NCBI GenBank assembly: GCA_023460715.1 | Contig: JAEWPH010000147.1 | Location: 1 to 34,966 of the forward strand | Source of the DNA: Pseudomonadota bacterium | GTDB lineage: Bacteria > Pseudomonadota > Gammaproteobacteria > Burkholderiales > Burkholderiaceae_C | Length of the DNA: 34,966 bases | Reading direction: 5' to 3' | Shown: piece by piece, positions 28,276 through 34,966 of the stretch | Layout of the letters: each line of letters begins with the position of its first letter | How positions within the stretch are numbered: the stretch's first letter is position 1 | The notes under the pieces: generated by a model | The model's input: only the letters and a program-made list of their open reading frames with translations | Databases searched by the model: none | Told to the model about the DNA's origin: nothing | Program-made: the position numbers and the translations under genes

Positions 28276-29157
28276 TTATCCCCTCATGATGTTTCTTTGC
28301 GTCACCTCTCTGAGAAACCCCCACACCGCCTGCATCCGCGCCTGGTGCTTCGCCTCTCCCGGCATGCTCATCCAGAACGAGCGCGTGAAGTTCGCCTCCT
28401 CCGGCAACACCCGCGCCAGCACGGGGTCCCGGTCTGCCAGAAACGCCGGCAGCACCGCCAGCCCGGCCCCCGCCCGCACCGCCTCGTACTGCGCCGTGAT
28501 GCTGGTGCTGCGGAACGCAAACCGCTCTGGCGGGTGCAGCGCGTCCAGAAACTGCAGCTCCTTGGTGAACAGCAGATCGTCCACATAGCTCACGAAGGCG
28601 TGGTGACGCAGGTCATCCCGCGTGCGGATCAGGGGGCGGCGGGCCAGGTACTCGCGCTGGCCGTAGAGGTGCAGCGTGTAGTCGGTCAGCTTGGTGACGA
28701 TGACGGAGCCGCGCGTGGGGCGCTCCAGCGAGATGACGATGTCGGCCTCGCGGCGGCTCAGGTGCAGCATGCGCGGCAGGGCCAGCAGGTCGATGGTGAG
28801 GCCGGGGTGTTTCTGCGTGAGCTGGGCCAGGTGCGGCGCGAGGATGAGCGTGCCGAAGCCTTCCGTGGCGCCCACGCGCACCACGCCGGTGGGGCCGCCG
28901 CTGGCATCGGGCACCGCGCGCTCCACGCCGAGCACGGCGGTCTCCATCGCCTCGACGGCAGGCAGCAACTGGCGGCCCGCTTCTGTCAGGCGGTGGCCTC
29001 CGGCCTCGCGGGCAAACAGGGCCGCGCCCATCTGCTTTTCCAACGCCTGGATGCGGCGCGCGACCGTGGTGTGCTCCACGCCGGCGCGGCGGGCAGCGGC
29101 GGCCAGCGTGCCGCTGCGGGAGAGTTCGAGAAAGTAGCGCAGGTTGTCCCAGTCCAT
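28276..29157 (-). CDS. LysR family transcriptional regulator, probable regulator of the valine cluster
   Basis: The 293-residue product has the LysR layout: an N-terminal winged helix-turn-helix (~4-62, LRYFLELSRSGTLAAAARRA, then VEHTTVARRIQALE), a linker helix, and a periplasmic-binding-protein-like effector domain (~92-290, VRVGATEGFGTLILAPHLAQL). The start at 29157 (MDWDNLRYFLEL) is the usual LysR beginning; the ribosome site is poor. It is divergent from mmsA, and the gap contains a GTGCAA-N15-TTGCAC dyad at a typical LysR activation-site position upstream of an mmsA promoter. By the usual LysR logic it should control mmsA and repress itself, probably responding to a valine-pathway intermediate; this is inference. 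Confidence 0.93.
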   Translation of the reverse strand: MDWDNLRYFLELSRSGTLAAAARRAGVEHTTVARRIQALEKQMGAALFAREAGGHRLTEAGRQLLPAVEAMETAVLGVERAVPDASGGPTGVVRVGATEGFGTLILAPHLAQLTQKHPGLTIDLLALPRMLHLSRREADIVISLERPTRGSVIVTKLTDYTLHLYGQREYLARRPLIRTRDDLRHHAFVSYVDDLLFTKELQFLDALHPPERFAFRSTSITAQYEAVRAGAGLAVLPAFLADRDPVLARVLPEEANFTRSFWMSMPGEAKHQARMQAVWGFLREVTQRNIMRG

Positions 29158-29201
29158 GGCGTTTTCTTTCTTCTAGACGTAATCCGTTCAAGCCATCCAC
29201 C

Positions 29202-29228
29202 GTGCAAATTTGCAAAGCCAGATTGCAC
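29202..29228. promoter_or_regulatory. Putative LysR operator in the lysR-mmsA gap
   Basis: GTGCAA (29202-29207) and TTGCAC (29223-29228) form a perfect 6-base dyad spaced by 15. Within it TGCAAATTTGCA (29203-29214) is itself a perfect palindrome. It lies about 45-71 bases before the expected mmsA transcription start, the usual LysR-box location. Confidence 0.6.
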
Positions 29229-29237
29229 ACATCTCTA

Positions 29238-29266
29238 TTGCCCCGGCAATTTCGCACGGCTAGTAT
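29238..29266 (+). promoter_or_regulatory. Sigma70-type promoter of mmsA
   Basis: TTGCCC (29238-29243) and TAGTAT (29261-29266) are separated by exactly 17 bases, a good -35/-10 pair, about 64 bases before the mmsA ATG. Confidence 0.6.
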
Positions 29267-29329
29267 GCCTTTTAGCCCTGCAAGCCTGCCGGGCCGCAGA
29301 CATCCATGACCGATGCAGGAGACAAACCC

Positions 29330-30853
29330 ATGAACGCCCCCCAATCCACCGCCGTGCTGGCGCCCACCGTCAAGCTGCTGATCGGCGGCCAGTTCGTCGA
29401 ATCGAAGACCACGCAGTGGCGCAATGTGGTGAACCCCGCCACGCAGGAGGTGCTGGCCCGCGTGCCCTTCGCCACGCCCGAGGAGATCAACGCGGCCGTG
29501 GCCTCGGGCAAGGAGGCGTTCAAGACCTGGAAGAAGACGCCCATCGGCGCGCGCTCGCGCATCTTCCTCAAGTACCAGCAACTGATTCGCGAGAACATGG
29601 CCGAGCTGGCCGCCATCCTGACCGCAGAGCAGGGCAAGACCCTGCCCGACGCCGAGGGCGACGTGTTCCGGGGCCTCGAGGTGGTGGAACACGCCAGCGC
29701 CATCGGCAACCTGCAACTGGGCGAGCTGGCCAACAACGTGGCCAATGGCGTGGACACGTACACGCTGATGCAGCCGCTGGGCGTGTGCGCGGGCATCACG
29801 CCGTTCAACTTCCCGGCCATGATCCCGCTGTGGATGTTCCCCATGGCCATCGCCACGGGCAACACCTTCGTGCTCAAGCCCAGCGAGCAGGACCCGATGG
29901 TCACCATGCGCCTGTGCGAACTGGCGCTGGAAGCCGGCGTGCCCCCAGGCGTGCTGAACGTGGTGCATGGCGGCGAGGACGCGGTGAACGCCATCTGCGA
30001 CCACCCCGACATCAAGGCCATCAGCTTCGTCGGATCGACCAAGGTGGGCACCCATGTTTACAACCGCGCCAGCCTGAACGGCAAACGCGTGCAATGCATG
30101 ATGGGCGCGAAGAACCACGCCATCGTCATGCCCGACGCCAATAAGGAGCAGACGCTCAACGCCCTGGCGGGTGCGGCCTTCGGCGCGGCGGGCCAGCGCT
30201 GCATGGCGCTGTCGGTGGTGGTGCTGGTGGGCGAGGCACAGCAGTGGATTCCGGACCTGGTCGCCAAGGCCAAGACGCTCAAGGTGAGCGGCGGTGTGGA
30301 AAAGGGCACGGACGTGGGCCCGCTGGTGTCGTGCGCGGCCAAGGACCGCGTGGAGAGCCTGATCGAGCGCGGCATCGCCGACGGCGCCACGCTGGAGCTG
30401 GACGGCCGCAAGCCCCAGGTGGCCGGTTACGAGAAGGGCAACTTCGTCGGCCCCACGGTGTTCAGCGGCGTCAAGCCCGGCATGAGCGTGTATGAGCAGG
30501 AGATCTTCGGCCCCGTGCTGTGCCTGGGCGCGGCGGCGGATATCGACGAGGCGATCGCCTTCATCAACGACAACCCCAACGGCAACGGCACAGCCATCTT
30601 CACGCAGTCGGGCGCGGCGGCGCGCAAGTTCCAGGAAGAGATCGACGTGGGCCAGGTGGGCATCAACGTGCCGATTCCGGTGCCGGTGCCGCTGTTCTCG
30701 TTCTCGGGCTCGCGCGCCTCCAAGCTGGGCGACCTGGGCCCCTACGGCAAGCAGGTGGTGCTGTTCTACACGCAGACCAAGACGGTGACGGCGCGCTGGT
30801 TCGACGACAGCACGGTCAGCCATGGCGTGAACACGACGATCAGCTTGAAGTAA
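29330..30853 (+). CDS. mmsA: CoA-acylating methylmalonate-semialdehyde dehydrogenase
   Basis: The 507-residue aldehyde dehydrogenase oxidises methylmalonate semialdehyde to propionyl-CoA in valine breakdown. Visible features are PFNFPAMIP with N160, the cofactor-binding FVGSTKVG (233-240), and the catalytic C291 in [29 protein letters not shown], where other ALDHs carry the general-base glutamate, is the MMSDH-specific replacement, so the CoA-dependent subtype is well supported. The ATG at 29330 has AGGAG 8 bases upstream. An ATG eight codons earlier in frame (29306) has no ribosome site and is less likely. It heads the valine cluster behind a clear promoter and a putative LysR site. Confidence 0.95.
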   Translation: MNAPQSTAVLAPTVKLLIGGQFVESKTTQWRNVVNPATQEVLARVPFATPEEINAAVASGKEAFKTWKKTPIGARSRIFLKYQQLIRENMAELAAILTAEQGKTLPDAEGDVFRGLEVVEHASAIGNLQLGELANNVANGVDTYTLMQPLGVCAGITPFNFPAMIPLWMFPMAIATGNTFVLKPSEQDPMVTMRLCELALEAGVPPGVLNVVHGGEDAVNAICDHPDIKAISFVGSTKVGTHVYNRASLNGKRVQCMMGAKNHAIVMPDANKEQTLNALAGAAFGAAGQRCMALSVVVLVGEAQQWIPDLVAKAKTLKVSGGVEKGTDVGPLVSCAAKDRVESLIERGIADGATLELDGRKPQVAGYEKGNFVGPTVFSGVKPGMSVYEQEIFGPVLCLGAAADIDEAIAFINDNPNGNGTAIFTQSGAAARKFQEEIDVGQVGINVPIPVPVPLFSFSGSRASKLGDLGPYGKQVVLFYTQTKTVTARWFDDSTVSHGVNTTISLK

Positions 30854-30854
30854 C

Positions 30855-30958
30855 CCCCTGAGCCGCTGCGCGGCTTCCCCCTTTCTCTCGCGCTGACGCG
30901 CGGGAAGGGGGACGCAGCCAGCGCGGCGGGGCGGCCCTTGCGCGGCTGCCGCTGGCTT
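30855..30958. repeat. Hairpin-rich intergenic repeat after mmsA
   Basis: CCCCCTGAGCCGCTGCGCGG starts a compact element with two strong hairpins: CCCCCTTT...AAGGGGG (30877-30911, with an inner CGCGC/GCGCG) and GCCAGCG...CGCTGGC (30917-30956). The layout is like the C-rich/GGCGGCCC repeats I associate with Comamonadaceae intergenic DNA (recalled, not searched). It could act as a message stabiliser or weak terminator between mmsA and the next gene. Confidence 0.6.
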
Positions 30959-30999
30959 TGGGCCGCGCCAGTAGCGCCGGGCAGTGGTACAAGCGAAGG

Positions 31000-31413
31000 A
31001 TGGATATTTCCAATACCCCCAAGCGATGGGTGCTGATGGCAACCGCGACCACCGCCCTGCTCTGCAACGCAAGCGTCCACGCCCAGGCCGGTGCGGCCTG
31101 CAAGCCCGACGGCACGGTGGCCGAAACCAATGCCTGCGCGGTGCAGACCTTCCAGAAGACGGACACGGACATCTCCATCCTCTACGGCGACGTGATGCGT
31201 GCCCTGTCGGCCCACGAACGGCCACAGCTGCGGCAGGAACAGGCCGCCTGGCAGCGCGAGCGGATCATGCTGTGCAAGCAGAGCACGCAGGCCACCGAAT
31301 CGGCGCCCGAGTGGCCGCGTCTGTACCACGCCTGCCTGACGGCCGAGACCGAGGCCCGGCGCAAGGGCCTGATGCGCTGGCTGACGCTGGACCATCCGTC
31401 GGCCAGGCCCTGA
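31000..31413 (+). CDS. LprI-like (DUF1311) periplasmic protein
   Basis: The 137-residue product has a signal peptide (~1-28, ending VHA/QAG). The mature region has four cysteines (34, 46, 92, 112), which suggests two disulfides. The pattern QEQAAWQRERIMLC...YHACLTAETEARRKGLMRWL is that of the lysozyme-inhibitor LprI family N-terminal region. Members are periplasmic and some inhibit lysozyme; activity here is untested. The start at 31000 is chosen for the signal peptide; the AAGG just before is too close to be an ideal ribosome site. It lies between the repeat and the acyl-CoA dehydrogenase (45 bases further on), so it is inside the valine cluster without an evident metabolic reason. Confidence 0.85.
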   Translation: MDISNTPKRWVLMATATTALLCNASVHAQAGAACKPDGTVAETNACAVQTFQKTDTDISILYGDVMRALSAHERPQLRQEQAAWQRERIMLCKQSTQATESAPEWPRLYHACLTAETEARRKGLMRWLTLDHPSARP

Positions 31414-31458
31414 ACCGCGCACCGGCCACCCACAACAACAACGAGATGGAGACGACCC

Positions 31459-32625
31459 ATGGACTTTGAGCTGACCGAAGAGCAACGCGCCTTTGCCGAG
31501 ACCGCCCGCGACTTCGCCCGCGCCGAGCTGGCGCCGCATGCCGCCGAGTGGGATGCCGAGGGCATCTTCCCGCGCGAGGCCATCGGCAAGGCGGGCGAGC
31601 TGGGCTTTTGCGGCCTGTACGCGCCCGAGAACGCCGGCGGCCTGGCCCTGCCCCGGCTCGACGCCACGCTGGTGTTTGAGGAGATGGCGGCCATCGACCC
31701 CTCCACCACCGCCTTCATCACCATCCACAACATGGCGACGTGGATGCTGGGCACCTGGGCCACCGATGCGGTGCGTGACCACTGGGGCCCGCTGCTGACC
31801 AGCGGCGAGAAACTTGCCAGCTACTGCCTGACGGAGCCGGGCGCGGGCTCTGACGCGGCGTCGCTCAAGACGCGGGCCGAGCTGGTGGGGCGCGAATACG
31901 TCATCAACGGAGCCAAGGCCTTCATCAGCGGCGCGGGCAGCACCGACGTGCTGGTGCTCATGGCCCGCACGGGCGCGACCGATTCCGGTGCGGGCGGCAT
32001 CAGCGCCTTCGCCGTGCCGGCGGATGCGCAAGGCATCCAGTACGGCAAGAAGGAAGCCAAGATGGGCTGGAACAGCCAGCCCACGCGCACCATCAGCTTC
32101 GACAACGTGCGCATCCCGGCCGACCACCTGCTGGGGCGCGAGGGCGAAGGCTTCAAGATCGCCATGAAAGGCCTGGACGGCGGGCGCATCAACATCGCCA
32201 CCTGCTCGGTGGGCGCGGCCCAAGGCGCGCTGAACGCCGCCCAGCAGTACATGCAGGACCGCAAGCAGTTCGGCAAGGCCATCGCCAGCTTCCAGGCGCT
32301 GCAGTTCAAGCTGGCCGACATGGCGACCGAGCTGGTCGCCGCGCGCCAGATGGTGCGGCTGGCCGCCAGCAAGCTGGACGCCGGCGCGCGCGACGCCTCC
32401 ACCTACTGCGCCATGGCCAAGCGGTTCGCTACCGATGCAGGCTTCAACGTGGTGAACGAGGCGCTGCAGCTGCACGGCGGCTACGGCTACATCCGCGAAT
32501 ACCCGCTGGAGCGCCTGCTGCGCGACGCCCGCGTGCACCAGATCCTGGAGGGCACGAACGAGATCATGCGTGTCATCATCGCCCGGCGCATGCTGGACGG
32601 CGACGCGCCGGAAGCCATCCGCTGA
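31459..32625 (+). CDS. Acyl-CoA dehydrogenase, isobutyryl-CoA dehydrogenase type
   Basis: The 388-residue FAD flavoprotein has the full ACAD architecture. The N-terminal helical domain begins LTEEQRAFAETARDFAR. The middle beta domain has YCLTEPGAGSDAASLKT (FAD/substrate signature 1). The C-terminal helical domain has QLHGGYGYIREYPLERLLRD and the catalytic base E364 in LEGTNEIMRV. The position of this glutamate and the neighbours mmsA and mmsB point to isobutyryl-CoA dehydrogenase (ACAD8-like) in valine degradation. Electrons go to ETF. GGAG lies 8 bases before the ATG. Substrate choice among short branched acyl-CoAs is inferred from context. Confidence 0.92.
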   Translation: MDFELTEEQRAFAETARDFARAELAPHAAEWDAEGIFPREAIGKAGELGFCGLYAPENAGGLALPRLDATLVFEEMAAIDPSTTAFITIHNMATWMLGTWATDAVRDHWGPLLTSGEKLASYCLTEPGAGSDAASLKTRAELVGREYVINGAKAFISGAGSTDVLVLMARTGATDSGAGGISAFAVPADAQGIQYGKKEAKMGWNSQPTRTISFDNVRIPADHLLGREGEGFKIAMKGLDGGRINIATCSVGAAQGALNAAQQYMQDRKQFGKAIASFQALQFKLADMATELVAARQMVRLAASKLDAGARDASTYCAMAKRFATDAGFNVVNEALQLHGGYGYIREYPLERLLRDARVHQILEGTNEIMRVIIARRMLDGDAPEAIR

Positions 32626-32630
32626 AACGA

Positions 32631-32697
32631 ATCACTATTCTTTTGATAGCTATCTGCGCTTGATACATAAGCACTAGAGCCCGATTTCATTCAAACC
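32631..32697. repeat. Dispersed intergenic repeat, copy between acyl-CoA dehydrogenase and MOSC genes
   Basis: ATTCTTTTGATAGCTATCTG continues CGCTTGATACATAAGCACTA, GAGCCCGATTTCATTCAAAC. Module order is the same as the copies at 9255-9310 and 33911-33973. The element ends one or two bases before the MOSC ATG, and no ribosome site is visible, so translation of that gene starts directly from repeat sequence. Confidence 0.65.
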
Positions 32698-32698
32698 C

Positions 32699-33274
32699 AT
32701 GGCCGCCGCCCCGCTGCACACCACCGTCCTGGCCGTCCACCGCGACGCCGCGCACCAGTTCTCCAAGGAGACGGTGCCGGCCATCGTGCTGGAGGCCGGT
32801 CTGGGTGTGGCGGGCGATGCCCACCACGGCCGCACCGTGCAGCACCGCTCGCGCGCCAAGGTGGACCCGCACCAGCCCAACCTGCGGCAGGTGCACCTCA
32901 TCACCGCATCGCTGCTGAGCCACCTCGTGGACCAAGGCTTCGTCGTGGCGGCGGGCGAGCTGGGCGAGAACATCACGCTGCAGTCCGCCCCCGGGCTCCA
33001 GTGGGATGAACTGATCGCGCTGCCCGTGGGCACGCAACTGCACTTTGCGCAAGGCGCAGTGGTCGAGCTGACCGGCCTGCGCAACCCCTGCAGCCAGATC
33101 GACCGCTTCCAGCGCGGGCTGATGGCCGCCATGCTGGACAAGGACGCGGCCGGCAACGTCGTCCGCAAGACGGGCGTGATGGGCATCGTGCTGGCGGGCG
33201 GCACCGTGGCCGGCGGCGATACCGTTCAGGTCGTGCTGCCCGCTCTGCCCCACCGGCCCATGGAGCGCGTGTAG
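32699..33274 (+). CDS. MOSC domain-containing protein
   Basis: The 191-residue stand-alone MOSC (molybdenum cofactor sulfurase C-terminal) domain has the opening VLAVHRDAAHQFSKE..., the GEL/GENIT strand (AGELGENITL, ~85-94), and the conserved cysteine region GLRNPCSQIDRFQRGL with C131. Members bind a sulfur or metal centre, and some reduce N-hydroxylated compounds. No molybdenum cofactor genes are nearby, so its task is unknown. The ATG abuts the repeat with no ribosome site. It is followed after two bases by the TfoX-N gene, so the pair is surely co-transcribed. Confidence 0.9.
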   Translation: MAAAPLHTTVLAVHRDAAHQFSKETVPAIVLEAGLGVAGDAHHGRTVQHRSRAKVDPHQPNLRQVHLITASLLSHLVDQGFVVAAGELGENITLQSAPGLQWDELIALPVGTQLHFAQGAVVELTGLRNPCSQIDRFQRGLMAAMLDKDAAGNVVRKTGVMGIVLAGGTVAGGDTVQVVLPALPHRPMERV

Positions 33275-33276
33275 CG

Positions 33277-33768
33277 ATGCCGGCCCGCCCGCTCTCCGAC
33301 GAGACGCTACACCTCATCGACGCCGTGCGCGACGGGCTGGCGCAGCGCTGCGGTGCGGCGGCGCTGGAAGAGCGCACGCTGTTCGGCTGCTGGGCGTTCT
33401 TCGTTCAGGGCAAGCTGTGCATCGGCGTGAAGGGCGAGGATCTGCTGGTGCGCCTGCCGCCCGAGCGGCACGGCGAATTCCAGGAAATGCAGAACACGCG
33501 CGAGCTGTCGCCCGGCGGCGGCATGCAGGGCTACTTCTGGGTCGAGCCGCACGGCTATGCGCGCAGCGCGCAGTGGGCGTTTTGGCTGGACGAGGCTGTG
33601 GCGTACAACCCGCGCGCCAAGGCCAGCCCCAAGCGCCGGCCGGCGGGCACGGCCCCCGCCGCAGCCGGCGCTACGGCGCGCAAGGCGACGGGCAGCGTCC
33701 GCCAGAAGAAGCCGTCCGCACTACCCACGGGCCCGCGCCGCCACAGCATTTTCGAGGCCGACGACTGA
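33277..33768 (+). CDS. TfoX N-terminal domain protein with basic tail
   Basis: The 163-residue protein carries a TfoX/Sxy N-terminal-type domain (~10-110: EERTLFGCWAFFVQGKLCIG, GEDLLVRLP, GYFWVEPHGY). It lacks the TfoX C-terminal helix-hairpin-helix half. Residues ~112-155 are a Lys/Arg/Ala/Pro-rich disordered tail (RAKASPKRRPAG...RKATGSVRQKKPS) that could touch nucleic acid. Full-length Sxy/TfoX controls competence with CRP; short proteins like this are uncharacterised. The start is 2 bases after the MOSC stop; no strong ribosome site is seen, suggesting coupled translation. Confidence 0.85.
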   Translation: MPARPLSDETLHLIDAVRDGLAQRCGAAALEERTLFGCWAFFVQGKLCIGVKGEDLLVRLPPERHGEFQEMQNTRELSPGGGMQGYFWVEPHGYARSAQWAFWLDEAVAYNPRAKASPKRRPAGTAPAAAGATARKATGSVRQKKPSALPTGPRRHSIFEADD

Positions 33769-33810
33769 GCTCCCCGCAGCCGGCCCCACGCTTGCCCATC
33801 TATCTACACC

Positions 33811-33972
33811 ATGCCTCTTCGCACCGTCCGCCTCGGCAGCCTGCACGCAGCGGGCGAAGGCGCGCGCATCGGCACGGTGCGGCGCACAGGTGCGGGCGCC
33901 AGCTGCTGTAGTTCAAACCATTTCGGCCTGCAGCGCTTGATCTACCTGCGCAGGCTGCTATCAAGAACATAA
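33811..33972 (+). pseudogene. Truncated DUF488 family gene, interrupted by the dispersed repeat
   Basis: The frame from ATG 33811 begins MPLRTVRLGSLHAAGEGARI, then GTVRR. This closely follows the family opening of proteobacterial DUF488 proteins (V.LG.pr..GEG.RIGTVRRpPRGV). After about residue 28 similarity stops, the reading continues into the repeat (33911-33973) and ends at TAA 33970-33972, giving 53 codons versus a usual ~115-130. The body of the gene is gone. This is a remnant rather than a working gene; the family call rests on ~25 residues recalled from memory. Confidence 0.55.
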
Positions 33973-33973
33973 G
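33911..33973. repeat. Dispersed intergenic repeat, copy upstream of mmsB
   Basis: Read on the minus strand: TTCTTGATAGCAGCCTGCGC, AGGTAGATCAAGCGCTGCAG, GCCGAAATGGTTTGAAC. It aligns along its whole length with the copy at 32631-32697 in the opposite orientation. It overlaps the end of the DUF488 remnant and lies about 45 bases before the mmsB ATG. Confidence 0.65.
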
Positions 33974-34018
33974 CACCACCCTCCAAGCAACCATTTACCC
34001 ACCAAAAGGAGACAACAC

Positions 34019-34915
34019 ATGAAGATCGCATTCATCGGCCTGGGCAACATGGGCGGCCCCATGGCCATCAACCTGCACAAGGCCGGCCACGACGTCAGCG
34101 CGTTCGACCTGTCCAAGCCCGCCTGCGAGAAGGTCGCGGCCGATGGCGTGCGCATCGCGGCCGACGCGGCCAGCTGCGTCAGTGGCGCCGAGGTCGTCAT
34201 CAGCATGCTGCCCGCCAGCCCGCATGTGGAGGCGCTATTTCTGGGCAACGGCCAGCAGCCCGGCCTGCTGCCGCTGCTGGCGGCGGGCACGCTGGTGATC
34301 GACTGCTCGACCATCGCCGCCGCCACCTCGCGCAAGGTGGCCGAGGCGGCGAAGGCGCGCGGTATCGCCTTCATCGACGCGCCGGTCTCCGGCGGCACGG
34401 GCGGCGCCATTGCCGGCACGCTGACTTTCATGGTGGGCGCCGAAGCTGCCGACCTGGAACGCGCCCGCCCGTTGCTCGAAAAGATGGGCGCCAACATCTT
34501 CCACGCCGGCAGCGTGGGCGCCGGCCAGACGGCCAAGATCTGCAACAACATGCTGCTGGGCATTCTGATGGCCGGCACCAGCGAGGCCATCGCCCTGGGC
34601 GTGGCCAACGGGCTGGATCCGAAGGTTCTCAGCGAGATCATGCGCCGCAGCTCCGGCGGCAACTGGGCGCTGGAGAAGTACAACCCCTGGCCCGGCGTGA
34701 TGGAAGCGGCACCGGCCAGCAAGCAGTACGCCGGCGGCTTCGGCACCGACCTGATGCTCAAGGACCTGGGCCTGGCCCAGGAGAACGCCATGGCCGTGAA
34801 GGCGTCCACGCCGCTGGGCGGGCTGGCGCGCAACCTGTACGCATCGCACAGCCTGGCCGGGCACGGGGCGCTGGATTTCTCCAGCATCCTGTTCTCGGTG
34901 CAGAAGAAGAGCTAG
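34019..34915 (+). CDS. mmsB: 3-hydroxyisobutyrate dehydrogenase
   Basis: The 298-residue NAD+-dependent enzyme oxidises 3-hydroxyisobutyrate to methylmalonate semialdehyde, the step before MmsA. Visible features are the Rossmann GLGNMGGPMA (7-16), the substrate motif DAPVSGGTGGA (120-130), and the catalytic lysine K173 in GQTAKICNNMLL. The C-terminal helical dimer domain ends in FSSILFSVQKKS. AAGGAG lies just before the ATG. It closes the part of the cluster seen here; enoyl-CoA hydratase and 3-hydroxyisobutyryl-CoA hydrolase genes of the pathway are not in the window and may follow. The last 51 bases of the window show no gene. Confidence 0.95.
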   Translation: MKIAFIGLGNMGGPMAINLHKAGHDVSAFDLSKPACEKVAADGVRIAADAASCVSGAEVVISMLPASPHVEALFLGNGQQPGLLPLLAAGTLVIDCSTIAAATSRKVAEAAKARGIAFIDAPVSGGTGGAIAGTLTFMVGAEAADLERARPLLEKMGANIFHAGSVGAGQTAKICNNMLLGILMAGTSEAIALGVANGLDPKVLSEIMRRSSGGNWALEKYNPWPGVMEAAPASKQYAGGFGTDLMLKDLGLAQENAMAVKASTPLGGLARNLYASHSLAGHGALDFSSILFSVQKKS

Positions 34916-34966
34916 GGACTGTTCACACTAGTTGTGCCAGATGCGTTGGGGCGGGCCGGAGGCTAG

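Noticed and set aside
28035..28289. 84-codon plus-strand frame upstream of the lipoprotein
   Set aside because: No ribosome site or family pattern; it crosses the likely promoter region.

Overview
The window is a high-GC chromosomal segment whose gene order and protein sequences fit a beta-proteobacterium of the Comamonadaceae, most likely Acidovorax or a close relative. The reasons are the smc-zipA-ligA-patatin gene order, the Burkholderiales-type LigA, and a dispersed intergenic repeat (TTGATAGC ... TGCGC ... AAGCGCTAGAGGC style) of the kind I associate with that family. This placement is inference from protein and repeat style; no 16S or other marker is present. There are no tRNA, rRNA, CRISPR, phage or transposase genes.

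Left part (1-9098, all minus strand). The 5' end of a photolyase/DASH-type cryptochrome gene runs off the left edge. Next comes a cell-division and DNA-maintenance operon read right to left: smc, zipA, a small unrecognised membrane protein, ligA, and a patatin-like phospholipase whose ATG overlaps the ligA stop by one base. Two matching hairpins lie just ahead of ligA. One half of the dispersed repeat is read through as LigA residues ~14-26.

Middle part (9311-24435). On the minus strand are a YnfA-like membrane protein and a large membrane-bound CHASE-PAS-PAS-GGDEF-EAL cyclic-di-GMP protein. A plus-strand LigT-like 2H phosphoesterase follows. Then comes a minus-strand three-gene membrane module (DUF3649, PepSY-TM, DUF3325) that looks iron-linked and has a Fur-box-like site at its head but no receptor gene. 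On the plus strand are a single-pass protein resembling DUF4230, a half-and-half ABC exporter, and a 950-residue soluble hybrid histidine kinase with several PAS domains. A secreted M20 peptidase of the CPG2 type (minus) and a 52-residue DUF3309 membrane peptide with a strong terminator (plus) close this part.

Right part (24436-34966). Minus-strand genes encode an EF-hand protein, an isochorismatase-like hydrolase, the CycA amino-acid permease, and an AT-richer lipoprotein. A LysR regulator is divergent from a valine-degradation cluster: mmsA (methylmalonate-semialdehyde dehydrogenase), an LprI-like periplasmic protein, an isobutyryl-CoA-type acyl-CoA dehydrogenase, a MOSC protein, a TfoX-N protein, a broken DUF488 gene, and mmsB (3-hydroxyisobutyrate dehydrogenase). 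A sigma70 promoter and an upstream GTGCAA-N15-TTGCAC dyad in the lysR-mmsA gap suggest the LysR protein controls the cluster.

I found no convincing new defence or mobile system. The most unusual items are the repeat copies (one inside ligA, one fused to a decayed DUF488 gene), the uncharacterised gene in the division operon, the receptor-less iron module, and the accessory genes inside the valine cluster.
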